Assembly (NCBI GenBank): GCA_024636555.1
Contig: JAGXGW010000023.1
Span: 28,395 to 92,394, forward strand
Direction: 5' to 3'
From: Paracoccaceae bacterium
Lineage (GTDB): Bacteria > Pseudomonadota > Alphaproteobacteria > Rhodobacterales > Rhodobacteraceae
DNA length: 64,000 nt
Below the pieces are notes generated by a model. The model was not told the DNA's origin. It saw only the letters and a list, made by a program, of their open reading frames with translations, and did not search any database. The translations under genes were made by a program, and so were the position numbers. Each line of letters opens with the position of its first letter. Position 1 is the first letter of the stretch. This document shows, one piece after another, positions 10,294-17,656 of the stretch.

Positions 10294-10650
10294 GCAAGCG
10301 ACCTACGCCGGACACATGATTCCCGCAAGAAAGGAGATTGCTGCGTCGGCGATAAGTCGCGCTGCGTTGCAGCATTGCTTGCTTTTCGACTGCTTCGGGC
10401 CGCGATAGGACAAGGTTGCTGCTATATTTCTGCACTTTCGAAAGGTTCGCCATACTTCGGCACGGCCTAAGCTCCATGATGCGCCCCGTCCTGCCCGCCC
10501 GACTTGCAAGCGCCAGAAGCGGCGATCATACTGCTGCCAGCCATGCTGCATCCTGCATGACAACCACCGAACAGGACCGCTTGAAGCCGGGGGATCCTGT
10601 TTATCACCCGCCGGAAATCTGGATTCACTGCAAGACAAGGATCATCCCCG
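10294..10650. other. divergent intergenic region
   Basis: 357 bases between the TetR gene (-) and the FAH-family gene (+). Short open frames exist on both strands but lack start signals or recognisable products. I see no clear operator palindrome; the regulatory sequences of both genes should lie here. Confidence 0.5.
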
Positions 10651-11346
10651 ATGAGCTATCTGTTCGATCTTTCCCCCGTTCCCGCCATTCCTGTGGCAGG
10701 GGAGGCCGCGTCCTATCCGATCGGGCGGATTTTCTGCGTGGGGCGCAATTATGCGGCGCATGCTGCGGAAATGGGAATCGAGGTTGATCGCGAAAAGCCG
10801 TTCTATTTTACCAAATCGCCTGCCTCGGCCATCCTCAGCGGTGCGACAGCGCCCTATCCTTCAGGCACGGACAACTATCACTACGAGATGGAACTGGCGG
10901 TGGCCATCGGCGCGCCTGCTTTCAAGGTGCCAGTCAGCGAGGCGTTGGCGAAAGTTTACGGCTATGGTTGCGCGCTCGATATGACACGGCGCGATCTGCA
11001 ACTGTCAGAGCGTGCCCACCAACGCCCGTGGGATCTGGGCAAGGATGTCGAGAACTCCGCCGTTTTCGCGCCATTGACCAAGGCTGCGGACTTTGGCGAG
11101 GTTGCAGCACAGCGGATCCATCTGTCGCTGAACGGCGAGATCCGGCAGGATGCCACCCTGACCGAGCTGATCTGGTCCGTGCCGGAAATCATCAGCCATT
11201 TGTCAGGCTTTTATCATCTGAAACCGGGCGACCTGATTCTGACCGGGACGCCTGCCGGAGTCGGTGCCGTTGTGCCGGGCGATGTGATCATCGGCGGGAT
11301 CGACGGTCTGGAGCCGATTCGCCTGACCATCGGGCCTGCCGAGTGA
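10651..11346 (+). CDS. fumarylacetoacetate hydrolase (FAH) family protein
   Basis: A 231-aa enzyme of the FAH superfamily, which cleaves or isomerises acylpyruvate-type substrates using a divalent metal. GRIFCVGRNYAAHAAEMG at the start, FTKSPASAI, and YEMELAVAIG with the acidic metal ligands are visible, and LILTGTPAGVGAV closes the fold. The length and start resemble fumarylpyruvate hydrolases of the gentisate pathway and acylpyruvases (FAHD1 type); the sequence alone does not separate these. Divergent from a TetR gene. Followed by a strong terminator. Confidence 0.85.
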   Translation: MSYLFDLSPVPAIPVAGEAASYPIGRIFCVGRNYAAHAAEMGIEVDREKPFYFTKSPASAILSGATAPYPSGTDNYHYEMELAVAIGAPAFKVPVSEALAKVYGYGCALDMTRRDLQLSERAHQRPWDLGKDVENSAVFAPLTKAADFGEVAAQRIHLSLNGEIRQDATLTELIWSVPEIISHLSGFYHLKPGDLILTGTPAGVGAVVPGDVIIGGIDGLEPIRLTIGPAE

Positions 11347-11415
11347 TGCCCTTTGCTGCGTGATCGCCTTAAGGGGGGGGGCGATTCTGGCGGGAGCGCC
11401 CAAATTAACCTGACT

Positions 11416-11448
11416 AAAAAACTCGGATTGACGTGTCCGAGTTTTTTT
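11416..11448 (+). terminator. intrinsic terminator after FAH gene
   Basis: A 12-bp stem (AAAAAACTCGGA with its complement) around an 8-base loop, ending in seven T. The A-rich 5' arm would also let it work on the opposite strand. Confidence 0.85.
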
Positions 11449-11524
11449 GTCAGAAATAAGTGGTGTTCCAGCCACCCCCGTCCAAGAGGGGAAGCCCGAA
11501 TCGAAAGATGAAAGGACTTCCGCA

Positions 11525-11719
11525 ATGTCGCCCCAGAACAGACCCCTTCCCCGAAACGGCTTGATTGCCCATTCGGACTATTCCCCTCGTCCCGCGTTGT
11601 GCCCGGATCGTGCATCCGCGCTGGATCTCCTGCAGGATTTCGCCGTGCCGGATGTCTGCAATGTCGAAGCCTGGCTTGATCGTATTGATGCCCGTAACGG
11701 ACGCGAGGTGCGGCCATGA
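11525..11719 (+). CDS. 64-aa protein of unknown function, first gene of iron operon
   Basis: Small soluble protein beginning MSPQNRPLPRNGLIAHSDYS, with a Pro/Arg-rich first half and an acidic second half (ALDLLQDFAVPDVCNVEAWL). AAAGGA stands 8 bases before the ATG, which favours this start over an upstream in-frame ATG at 11447. Its stop overlaps the hemP start (ATGA), so it is translationally coupled to a hemin-uptake gene. I do not recognise the family; a role in iron or heme handling is inferred from position only. Confidence 0.6.
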   Translation: MSPQNRPLPRNGLIAHSDYSPRPALCPDRASALDLLQDFAVPDVCNVEAWLDRIDARNGREVRP

Positions 11720-11886
11720 TCGTCCTGCGTCATCAAGGCGGTGCCACGACACCGCGTCCGCAATCCCTGCCAAGCCATACCGCGCGCGAACTGACCGAAG
11801 GCGGAACACAGGCGCAGATCGAGTTGGACGGCCAGATTTACACCCTGCGGATCACCCGCGCTGGCAAACTGATCCTGACCAAATGA
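11716..11886 (+). CDS. hemP: hemin uptake protein HemP
   Basis: A 56-aa protein whose C-terminal half (ARELTEGG, IELDGQIYTLRITRAGKLILTK) is the HemP signature. HemP promotes heme-uptake gene expression or uptake in several proteobacteria and is normally iron-repressed. ATGA overlaps link it to the genes on both sides. No receptor or ABC heme transporter is in this window, so the uptake machinery would be elsewhere. Confidence 0.9.
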   Translation: MIVLRHQGGATTPRPQSLPSHTARELTEGGTQAQIELDGQIYTLRITRAGKLILTK

Positions 11887-12386
11887 GTGATATGTCTCCT
11901 ATCCACCCGCCGCGCGGTGCCGCTGCCGTGGGCCGGTTGGCCGATCTGGACCCGGTCGAGGCCGGGGCGGTGCTCTACATGCGGCTCTGCTGGGACAATC
12001 CCGATGCGCTGGCCGCGCTCACGCGCGACTTTGTCCCGCTGCTCGGTCCAGTCTCCGGCGAGGTTGCGGCGCGCGGATTTTATCAACTGTGCAGCCTGTG
12101 CCAGAGCCATGCCCGCCGTCCGCTTTGCCCGCACGGGCTGACCTGCGGTTGTCTTGGCGGGGATGAGGCCTGCTTTGCGCGACTGGTCTCCAGCGCAGCG
12201 GAGGGTGCCCGGGAAGAGGCGCTGATGATGGCGCTTTTGCTCGTGCGCGCGGATTTCGCCCCGATGGTGACCGGACTTGCACAGGATGCGGGGCTTGCCC
12301 TGCGCCGCATGGCGCTGCGCGCCGGAAATGTCGCGGGAATACCCGCATCACACACCGCCCGTAAGGCGGGCACGACACTGCACTGA
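11883..12386 (+). CDS. Cys-rich protein of unknown function between hemP and bfd
   Basis: A 167-aa protein with a cysteine cluster: Cys70 and Cys73 (LCSLC), Cys82 (LCPH), Cys88 and Cys90 (CGC) and Cys97, plus Cys36 and His84. The remainder is Ala/Leu-rich helix with no membrane segment strong enough to call. The spacing suggests a Zn or Fe-S site, but no family is recognised. Coupled to hemP by an ATGA overlap and 9 bases upstream of bfd, so it is embedded in an iron storage and heme operon. Confidence 0.75.
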   Translation: MSDMSPIHPPRGAAAVGRLADLDPVEAGAVLYMRLCWDNPDALAALTRDFVPLLGPVSGEVAARGFYQLCSLCQSHARRPLCPHGLTCGCLGGDEACFARLVSSAAEGAREEALMMALLLVRADFAPMVTGLAQDAGLALRRMALRAGNVAGIPASHTARKAGTTLH

Positions 12387-12395
12387 AAGCACGCC

Positions 12396-12641
12396 ATGAT
12401 CGTTTGCCACTGCCAATCCATCACCGACCACGACATCAACGCAGCCATCGACTGGATGCGGACAGCGGATTCGGAGACGTTGATTACCCCCGGCAAGATC
12501 TATCACGCCTTGGGCAAGGCGGCGGAATGTGGCGGGTGCATGCCGCTTTTCCTTTCCACGATGCGTCAAAATGATAACCTGGAAGTACCCATGCACCTCC
12601 GCGGGTTGCGAAAGAAAGGCTCGCGGTCCAACACAGGATAA
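12396..12641 (+). CDS. bfd: bacterioferritin-associated ferredoxin (2Fe-2S)
   Basis: An 81-aa protein with the Bfd cysteine pattern: Cys4 and Cys6 (VCHC) and Cys45/Cys48 (ECGGC). In characterised species Bfd reduces bacterioferritin and releases stored iron. It lies directly upstream of bfr (5 bases). The C-terminal 25 residues ([16 protein letters not shown]) are basic and variable in this family. Confidence 0.93.
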   Translation: MIVCHCQSITDHDINAAIDWMRTADSETLITPGKIYHALGKAAECGGCMPLFLSTMRQNDNLEVPMHLRGLRKKGSRSNTG

Positions 12642-12646
12642 ACTTC

Positions 12647-13132
12647 ATGAAGGGTGACGCAAAAGTCATTGATTACCTCAACCGTGCAATTCGATCGGAA
12701 TTGACGGCGGTCAGCCAGTATTGGCTGCATTATCGCCTGCAAGAGGATTGGGGTCTTGGTCATATGGCCAAGAAAAGCCGTGAGGAAAGCATCGAAGAGA
12801 TGCACCATGCCGACAAGCTGATCGCGCGGGTGATATTTCTCGAAGGCCATCCGAACCTGCAGAAGCTTGATCCGCTGCGAATCGGCCAGACGCCACTTGA
12901 AACGCTGCAATGCGATATGGCCGCCGAACAAGAGGCTCGCGCGCTGTACCGCGAGGCGCGGGAATACTGCAACGAAGTGGGCGATTACGTCACGATGAAG
13001 CTGTTCGAGGAACTGCTGGCGGATGAGGAGGGTCACATCGACTTTCTGGAGACCCAGCTTGATCTGTTCGAGAAGCTTGGCGCTGAAAAATACATGCTGC
13101 TCAACGCGTCCAAAATGGACGAAGCCGAGTAA
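12647..13132 (+). CDS. bfr: bacterioferritin
   Basis: A 161-aa heme-containing ferritin forming 24-mer iron-storage shells. Ferroxidase ligands and the heme ligand are in register: Glu18, Glu51, Met52 (bis-Met heme), His54, with a second Glu cluster at [15 protein letters not shown]. Length is normal. The last gene of the hemP-bfd-bfr operon, which is likely repressed or induced by an iron regulator (Irr/RirA/Fur type), though I found no clear operator upstream of 11525. Confidence 0.96.
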   Translation: MKGDAKVIDYLNRAIRSELTAVSQYWLHYRLQEDWGLGHMAKKSREESIEEMHHADKLIARVIFLEGHPNLQKLDPLRIGQTPLETLQCDMAAEQEARALYREAREYCNEVGDYVTMKLFEELLADEEGHIDFLETQLDLFEKLGAEKYMLLNASKMDEAE

Positions 13133-13185
13133 AGCCGCCTGCGGAAACATCAACGTCCCGGTTGTTCGCCGAGACGTTCAGAGCG

Positions 13186-13902
13186 TCAGCGGGATGACTG
13201 GAAGACTGTCCAACCGTCCTGTCTGGCGCCGCACGGCTGATATCCTGCCAAAGCAAGAACACGGGCCGAGGCGTGGTTGTCCGGATGGACAAAGGCCACG
13301 ATCCTTTCCAGATAAGGGTGCTTCGCAAACGCCTTTCGCGTTGCCGCGCGCACAAGCCGTTTCCCCAAACCTCTGCCCCAGTAACGACGACCCAGCCAAT
13401 AGCTGATCTCGGCCTCCTGCGGGTTTGCACCCAACGCGGCAAAAGCCAGTCTGGCCTGTCCGACAGGGGTGCCCGCCAGCAACACGGCATTGACCGCATG
13501 ATGTGGAGCGGCGGTCGAGATCGTAATCAGATCGCGCGCCATACTGTCCGAGATAACGCCCGGCCATTCCTCTGTCATATATTGCCAAAGCTGCCGATCG
13601 TTGAGCAGTTCGCGGTAGGCCGCCACATCGGACGGCTGCCATGACCGGAAGGTCAGCGCCGTTTCGGCATCACCCGTTTGCCACGATAGCGGCACGGGCG
13701 GCGCGCCCAGATGTGCGGGATGGTCCGCGCTGATGCGATGTGCGGCGACCCAGCCGATCTGCACAGGGTCGAAGGCCACCGGAACCTGCTTGTCCTTGAC
13801 CTGCGCGATCTGCTCGGCGGTCAGGACTCCTTGCCAGCGCGGCGCTTCAACCGGCGTGTGCTTCTCGATTGAGGCACAAGATCTGAAGGTGCCTTTACCC
13901 AT
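13186..13902 (-). CDS. GNAT N-acetyltransferase with N-terminal extension
   Basis: A 238-aa protein. The C-terminal 150 residues are a GNAT domain of RimJ/RimL type: FRSWQPSDVAAYRELL near residue 85, ISYWLGRRYWGRGLGKRLV as the acetyl-CoA pyrophosphate loop, and HPDNHASARVLALAGYQ. Residues 1-82 are not part of that fold and include AEQIAQVKDKQVPVAFDPVQ, which I do not recognise. No in-frame Met separates the parts, so either a fusion or a non-ATG internal start. A run of nine G lies just before the ATG. Convergent with bfr; substrate unknown. Confidence 0.8.
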   Translation of the reverse strand: MGKGTFRSCASIEKHTPVEAPRWQGVLTAEQIAQVKDKQVPVAFDPVQIGWVAAHRISADHPAHLGAPPVPLSWQTGDAETALTFRSWQPSDVAAYRELLNDRQLWQYMTEEWPGVISDSMARDLITISTAAPHHAVNAVLLAGTPVGQARLAFAALGANPQEAEISYWLGRRYWGRGLGKRLVRAATRKAFAKHPYLERIVAFVHPDNHASARVLALAGYQPCGARQDGWTVFQSSR

Positions 13903-13904
13903 GT

Positions 13905-13913
13905 CCCCCCCCC
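13905..13913 (-). repeat. G9 homopolymer before GNAT start
   Basis: Nine consecutive C on the plus strand (G on the coding strand) end about three bases upstream of the GNAT ATG, where the ribosome binding site would be. Length change by slipped-strand replication would alter ribosome-binding spacing. Position could be off by a base. Confidence 0.6.
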
Positions 13914-14062
13914 GAACGCTGACGGCGATGCATCCTCACGACAAATCGCGACAGATCCTACGTCAGTTCGGGGCGGGACGAATTTCACGACTACTGACAT
14001 TTTCGTGGGTAGCACGGGGGCAGACCTGCACCGGCTTAACAGGGAGAAATAACAAAGAAAAA

Positions 14063-14092
14063 GGGCGCCCGATCCGGATTGGAAGGGCGCCC
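14063..14092 (-). terminator. terminator after dctM
   Basis: GGGCGCCC arms separated by 14 bases, followed on the minus strand by CTTTTTC. Located just after the dctM stop, so it closes the TRAP operon. Confidence 0.75.
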
Positions 14093-14099
14093 GAAGGTG

Positions 14100-15461
14100 T
14101 CACTGTAGCATGCGCGAGGGTAGCCAGAGCACCAGATCGGGGATCACGAAAACCATGAAAACCGCAAGCATCTGCAACAGCACAAAGGGAACCACGCCCT
14201 TGTAGATGTCGATAATGGTCACCTCCGGCGGCGCGACGCCTTTGAGGTAGAAGAGCGAGAAGCCGACAGGCGGGGTCAGGAACGACGTTTGCAGCGTGAC
14301 CGCGAACAGCACGATGAACCAGATTTCATCAAACCCGAGGGCCGTGACCACGGGGGCCACCAAAGGCAGCATGATCAGCGAGATTTCCAGCCAGTCGAGG
14401 AAGAAACCCGCCAGAAATGCGATGAAGAGGATGGTCAGCACGATCCCGCTCGGTCCGAAAGGCAGACCTCTCAGCGCGCTGGAGATGAACTCGTCCCCGC
14501 CCAACTGGCGCATCACCACGGCAAAGAGCGTGGCACCCAGAAAGATGCCGAAGATGAATGCCGTGGTCAGGGTTGTTTTCCTGCCGACATCCTTGAGCAC
14601 CGCCCATGTCAGCTTGCCATTGACCAGCGCCAGCAGGATCGCCCCAAACGCGCCCAGACCGGAGGCCTCGGTCGGTGTGGCGAAACCGAAGAAGATAGAG
14701 CCCAGAACGGTGAAGATCAGCAGCAGCGGGGGCAGGGTGGCCACGAGCGTGTCAAAGATCAGCCGTCCGGTGACAGGCGGCAGATCCGTCGGTGCCGGCG
14801 CGAGGTTCTTATTCAGCGCGGCGGCGACCAGAATGTAGATGATGTAGAACGCCCCCAGCATAAGCCCCGGAATCAGCGCCCCCATGAAAAGGTTGCCGAC
14901 CGAGACAGACATCTGATCGGCCATGATGATCAGCATGATCGAGGGCGGGATCAGGATGCCAAGCGTTCCGGCCGATGCGACGACCCCGCTGGCAAAGCCC
15001 TTGTTGTAGCCTTCCTTCAACATGATCGGCATGGACAGCATGGCCAGCAGCACGACCGAGGCTCCCACGATACCCGTGGATGCGGCCAGAAGGATGCCGA
15101 TCAGAACGACGCCAAGGGCAAGACCGCCCCGGAACCTGCCGAACAACTGGATGAAGTTGGTCATCAGCTTCTCGGTCACACCGGATCGCTCCAGCATGAG
15201 CCCCATGAAGATGAACATCGGTAACGCCACCAGAATCCAGTTGGACATCTGCCCGTAGACCCGCTGTACGAAGATGCCGAAAATGCGCATATCCGAAAGG
15301 AAATACGTGTCCCAGCCGAACCATTCAGCACCGAGGATCGCGATGAAGCTGAATATGATCGACACGCCCGCCAAAGCCCATGCGACGGGGAAGCCGGTAA
15401 AGATCAACCCGATGAAGGAGATCAGCATCGCGATGACGAGGATTTCGTTAGTCTCAAGCAT
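14100..15461 (-). CDS. dctM: TRAP transporter large permease DctM
   Basis: A 453-aa membrane protein with about 12-13 helices, the sodium-coupled translocation subunit of a TRAP importer. Family motifs: GVVLIGILLAASTGIVGASVV, LGILIPPSIMLIIMADQ and LTPPVGFSLFYLKGVAPPEV. Starts at ATG 15461 with the small permease gene 89 bases upstream. The neighbouring binding protein suggests the mannitol/chloroaromatic or 2-oxoacid class. Confidence 0.93.
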   Translation of the reverse strand: MLETNEILVIAMLISFIGLIFTGFPVAWALAGVSIIFSFIAILGAEWFGWDTYFLSDMRIFGIFVQRVYGQMSNWILVALPMFIFMGLMLERSGVTEKLMTNFIQLFGRFRGGLALGVVLIGILLAASTGIVGASVVLLAMLSMPIMLKEGYNKGFASGVVASAGTLGILIPPSIMLIIMADQMSVSVGNLFMGALIPGLMLGAFYIIYILVAAALNKNLAPAPTDLPPVTGRLIFDTLVATLPPLLLIFTVLGSIFFGFATPTEASGLGAFGAILLALVNGKLTWAVLKDVGRKTTLTTAFIFGIFLGATLFAVVMRQLGGDEFISSALRGLPFGPSGIVLTILFIAFLAGFFLDWLEISLIMLPLVAPVVTALGFDEIWFIVLFAVTLQTSFLTPPVGFSLFYLKGVAPPEVTIIDIYKGVVPFVLLQMLAVFMVFVIPDLVLWLPSRMLQ

Positions 15462-15550
15462 GTAAAGGTCTTTCCGTTTGACGCGGCGCCGCGCAGCGAC
15501 GTGATGGGGCTTCAGACGCGGTGCAGCGCGTCAAACTCCTGTGACAGGGT

Positions 15551-16150
15551 TCAGCCCCTGGATTCCTTGCTTTGCGATCCGAACAGATAAGCGCCGACGC
15601 GCAGCAGACGCGCGAATGTCGCAAGCCCCATATAGACGAAGGCAATGATGATCACGGATTTGATCGCCCACCGGTTGGTCAGTCCGCCCGGGGCAGAGGA
15701 TGTCTCGTCGCGGTTCCAAGAGGCTTCGACAAAGGGGATCGCATAGGTGATCATGAGATAGATCAGAGGCGCGATCAGAAAGATCATGCCGAAAAATTCG
15801 ATAAAGCCGCGTGTGCGGGGGTGTAACGTGGAGGCTATGACATCGACCCGCACATGCGCGTCATGCAGAATGGCGTAACCGATACCGATCATGAAACCGA
15901 CCGCGTAGATATGCCATTGCACCTCTTCGAGCCAGATATAGTTGACCCCGATCAGGTAGCGCATGCTGACATTAACGACGATGATCAGCACCAGGATCAC
16001 CCAGAGCCAACTGATCGCGCCACCAACGGCGCCAAGGAAAGCCTCGATCCCGGAGGAGATCCGCGTTTGCGGAAAATCAAGCCCGTTCGATTTGCTGGAT
16101 GCGCTTTCGACCTCATCAAGATCAATCCGGAATTCGGGTTGTGCCGCCAT
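15551..16150 (-). CDS. dctQ: TRAP transporter small permease DctQ
   Basis: A 199-aa four-helix membrane protein. Typical DctQ features: AISWLWVILVLIIVVNVSMRY (helix 1), WLEEVQWHIYAVGFMIGIGYAIL, HVRVDV, and a last helix near residues 160-185. About 40 N-terminal residues precede the first helix. It sits between dctP and dctM, downstream of a hairpin that may reduce its expression relative to dctP. Confidence 0.9.
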   Translation of the reverse strand: MAAQPEFRIDLDEVESASSKSNGLDFPQTRISSGIEAFLGAVGGAISWLWVILVLIIVVNVSMRYLIGVNYIWLEEVQWHIYAVGFMIGIGYAILHDAHVRVDVIASTLHPRTRGFIEFFGMIFLIAPLIYLMITYAIPFVEASWNRDETSSAPGGLTNRWAIKSVIIIAFVYMGLATFARLLRVGAYLFGSQSKESRG

Positions 16151-16222
16151 TCTTGCCAGGCCTCCGCTTGTGTTGGTCTCAGTACAATGCCGTCTCTACG
16201 ACCCTTGTACCCTAAGAAAAAG

Positions 16223-16248
16223 GGTCCGCGCGAAATACCGCGCGGACC
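16223..16248 (-). terminator. hairpin between dctP and dctQ (attenuator)
   Basis: Perfect 10-bp GGTCCGCGCG stem with a 6-base loop and CTTTTTC after it on the minus strand, 40 bases past the dctP stop. It can act as a partial terminator that lets the binding protein be made in excess over the permeases. Confidence 0.8.
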
Positions 16249-16287
16249 TTCAATTTATAATTGGTCAGAACAATGGACCAGTTTGCC

Positions 16288-17373
16288 TTATTCCTCGACG
16301 CGGCTCTGCCAGTCGCGGGGCAGGTAACCCATCTCTTTCCACGGACGCAGGTCGGACTGGTATTCCATCATCGAGCTGTAGACCTTGCCGAACATCTCGT
16401 CGGAACCGGAGCGACGCTCCATCACGGTCTTCGTCGCCTCGTAGAAGCCCTTGATCATCTCGTCGCTGTAGGTTTCGACATTCGTGCCGCGTTCCTGGAA
16501 GCTTTTGATGACCGCACCCTGAAGCGCTTCGGCGCGCGCGATCGCATAGGAGTTGCCCGCCATGCATGTTGTCTCGATTACGGCTTTGGTCTGGTCCGCC
16601 AGCCCGTTCCACACGTCGAGGTTGATGTAGAGATACTGGTTTGTGGAGGGCTGGTGCCAGCCGGGAAGGTAAAGATAGTTGGCCACCTGATAGAAGCCCA
16701 ACTGTTCATCCACGGTGGGCAGCGAGAATTCTGTGCCGTCCAGAACGCCGGTTTCCAGCGCCTGATACAGCTCTCCGCCGGGCAGCAGCGTTACGGACAT
16801 GCCGAACTCGGCCATGATCTCGCCGCCGACACCGGCCGCGCGGAAGCGCATGCCCTCGAAGTCTTCGGGTCCGGTGATCTCGTTACGGAACCAGCCGGCG
16901 GTTTCGGGGCTGATCGTGCCGCACAGGATCGGGTGAACGTTATAGGGGTGGAACACCTCGGCCAGCAGATCTTTTCCGCCGTGGAAGTTCATCCATGCCA
17001 TGAATTCAATCGATTCGAGGCCGAAGGGCGTCGCGCCGAACAGGGCGGCGGCGGGTACTGTGCCCCATTCGTAGCCCATCCATGAATAGCCGGCGTCGAT
17101 GCTGCCGTCGGCCACGCTTTCGAAGATTGCAAGGGCAGGCACAACGGCACCCGGCTCCGCGATCCGCAAGTCGATGGCACCGTCAGAGATGGCGCGCAGC
17201 TGATCGGCTACCCAAGGCATGGTGTCGCCGAGTGCGGTCAGGGTCGAGGCAAAGCTCATCGGGATCTGCCAGCGAATATTGTCCATCGCCTGCGCGGTAC
17301 CCGGTGCGATCATCAGCGCAAGCGCGCCGGTGGCCGCAGTCGTACCCAGAAACTTTCTCATTTTGGTCTTCAT
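16288..17373 (-). CDS. dctP: TRAP transporter solute-binding protein DctP
   Basis: A 361-aa periplasmic binding protein. Signal peptide MKTKMRKFLGTTAATGALAL ending AQA before MDNIRW; then the DctP fold with MSFASTLTALGDTMPWVADQLRAISDG and MRFRAAGVGGEIMAEFGMSVTLLPGGELYQALETGVLDG. The helix and ligand-loop pattern (the FRAAGVGG Arg) is that of TakP-like proteins that bind 2-oxoacids or related carboxylates; the exact ligand is not fixed by sequence. ATG at 17373 was chosen because CTGGGAGGA precedes it; an upstream ATG would add 14 residues ahead of the signal peptide. Confidence 0.92.
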   Translation of the reverse strand: MKTKMRKFLGTTAATGALALMIAPGTAQAMDNIRWQIPMSFASTLTALGDTMPWVADQLRAISDGAIDLRIAEPGAVVPALAIFESVADGSIDAGYSWMGYEWGTVPAAALFGATPFGLESIEFMAWMNFHGGKDLLAEVFHPYNVHPILCGTISPETAGWFRNEITGPEDFEGMRFRAAGVGGEIMAEFGMSVTLLPGGELYQALETGVLDGTEFSLPTVDEQLGFYQVANYLYLPGWHQPSTNQYLYINLDVWNGLADQTKAVIETTCMAGNSYAIARAEALQGAVIKSFQERGTNVETYSDEMIKGFYEATKTVMERRSGSDEMFGKVYSSMMEYQSDLRPWKEMGYLPRDWQSRVEE

Positions 17374-17656
17374 GACATTCCTCCCAGAATTATCTATCGG
17401 CAACCATTGTATCACATCGCCGTATCTTTTGGTGGCGCGGTATCGTCACCACACCTCGCGTGAAAAGAGTTTTCACGGTATCCACGAAATTATGCAAGCT
17501 TTTTGTAAAGAAACCTTACCAATTTGTGCGGTTTCAGCGCCGGAATAGATATCATGAACCCCAGGGGGCGCGCCATTTTGTGCCTCGGCTTTACCAATCT
17601 GTCAGGCGCGGCAAGGGCCCGGCCACGGTCGCATCCGGCCGATATCGCCAAGGCGC

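Noticed and set aside
10303..10638. 111-codon minus-strand frame in the TetR/FAH intergenic region
   Set aside because: Composition is unlike nearby genes and it has no recognisable motif; left as regulatory space.
11411..11440. Possible iron-responsive TGA-N9-TCA box ahead of the hemP operon
   Set aside because: The match lacks one of the six fixed bases and overlaps the terminator of the preceding gene.
14289..15224. 311-codon plus-strand frame opposite dctM
   Set aside because: Antisense shadow of a clear membrane protein gene; sequence is Gln/Arg/Asp-rich repeats of complementary codons.
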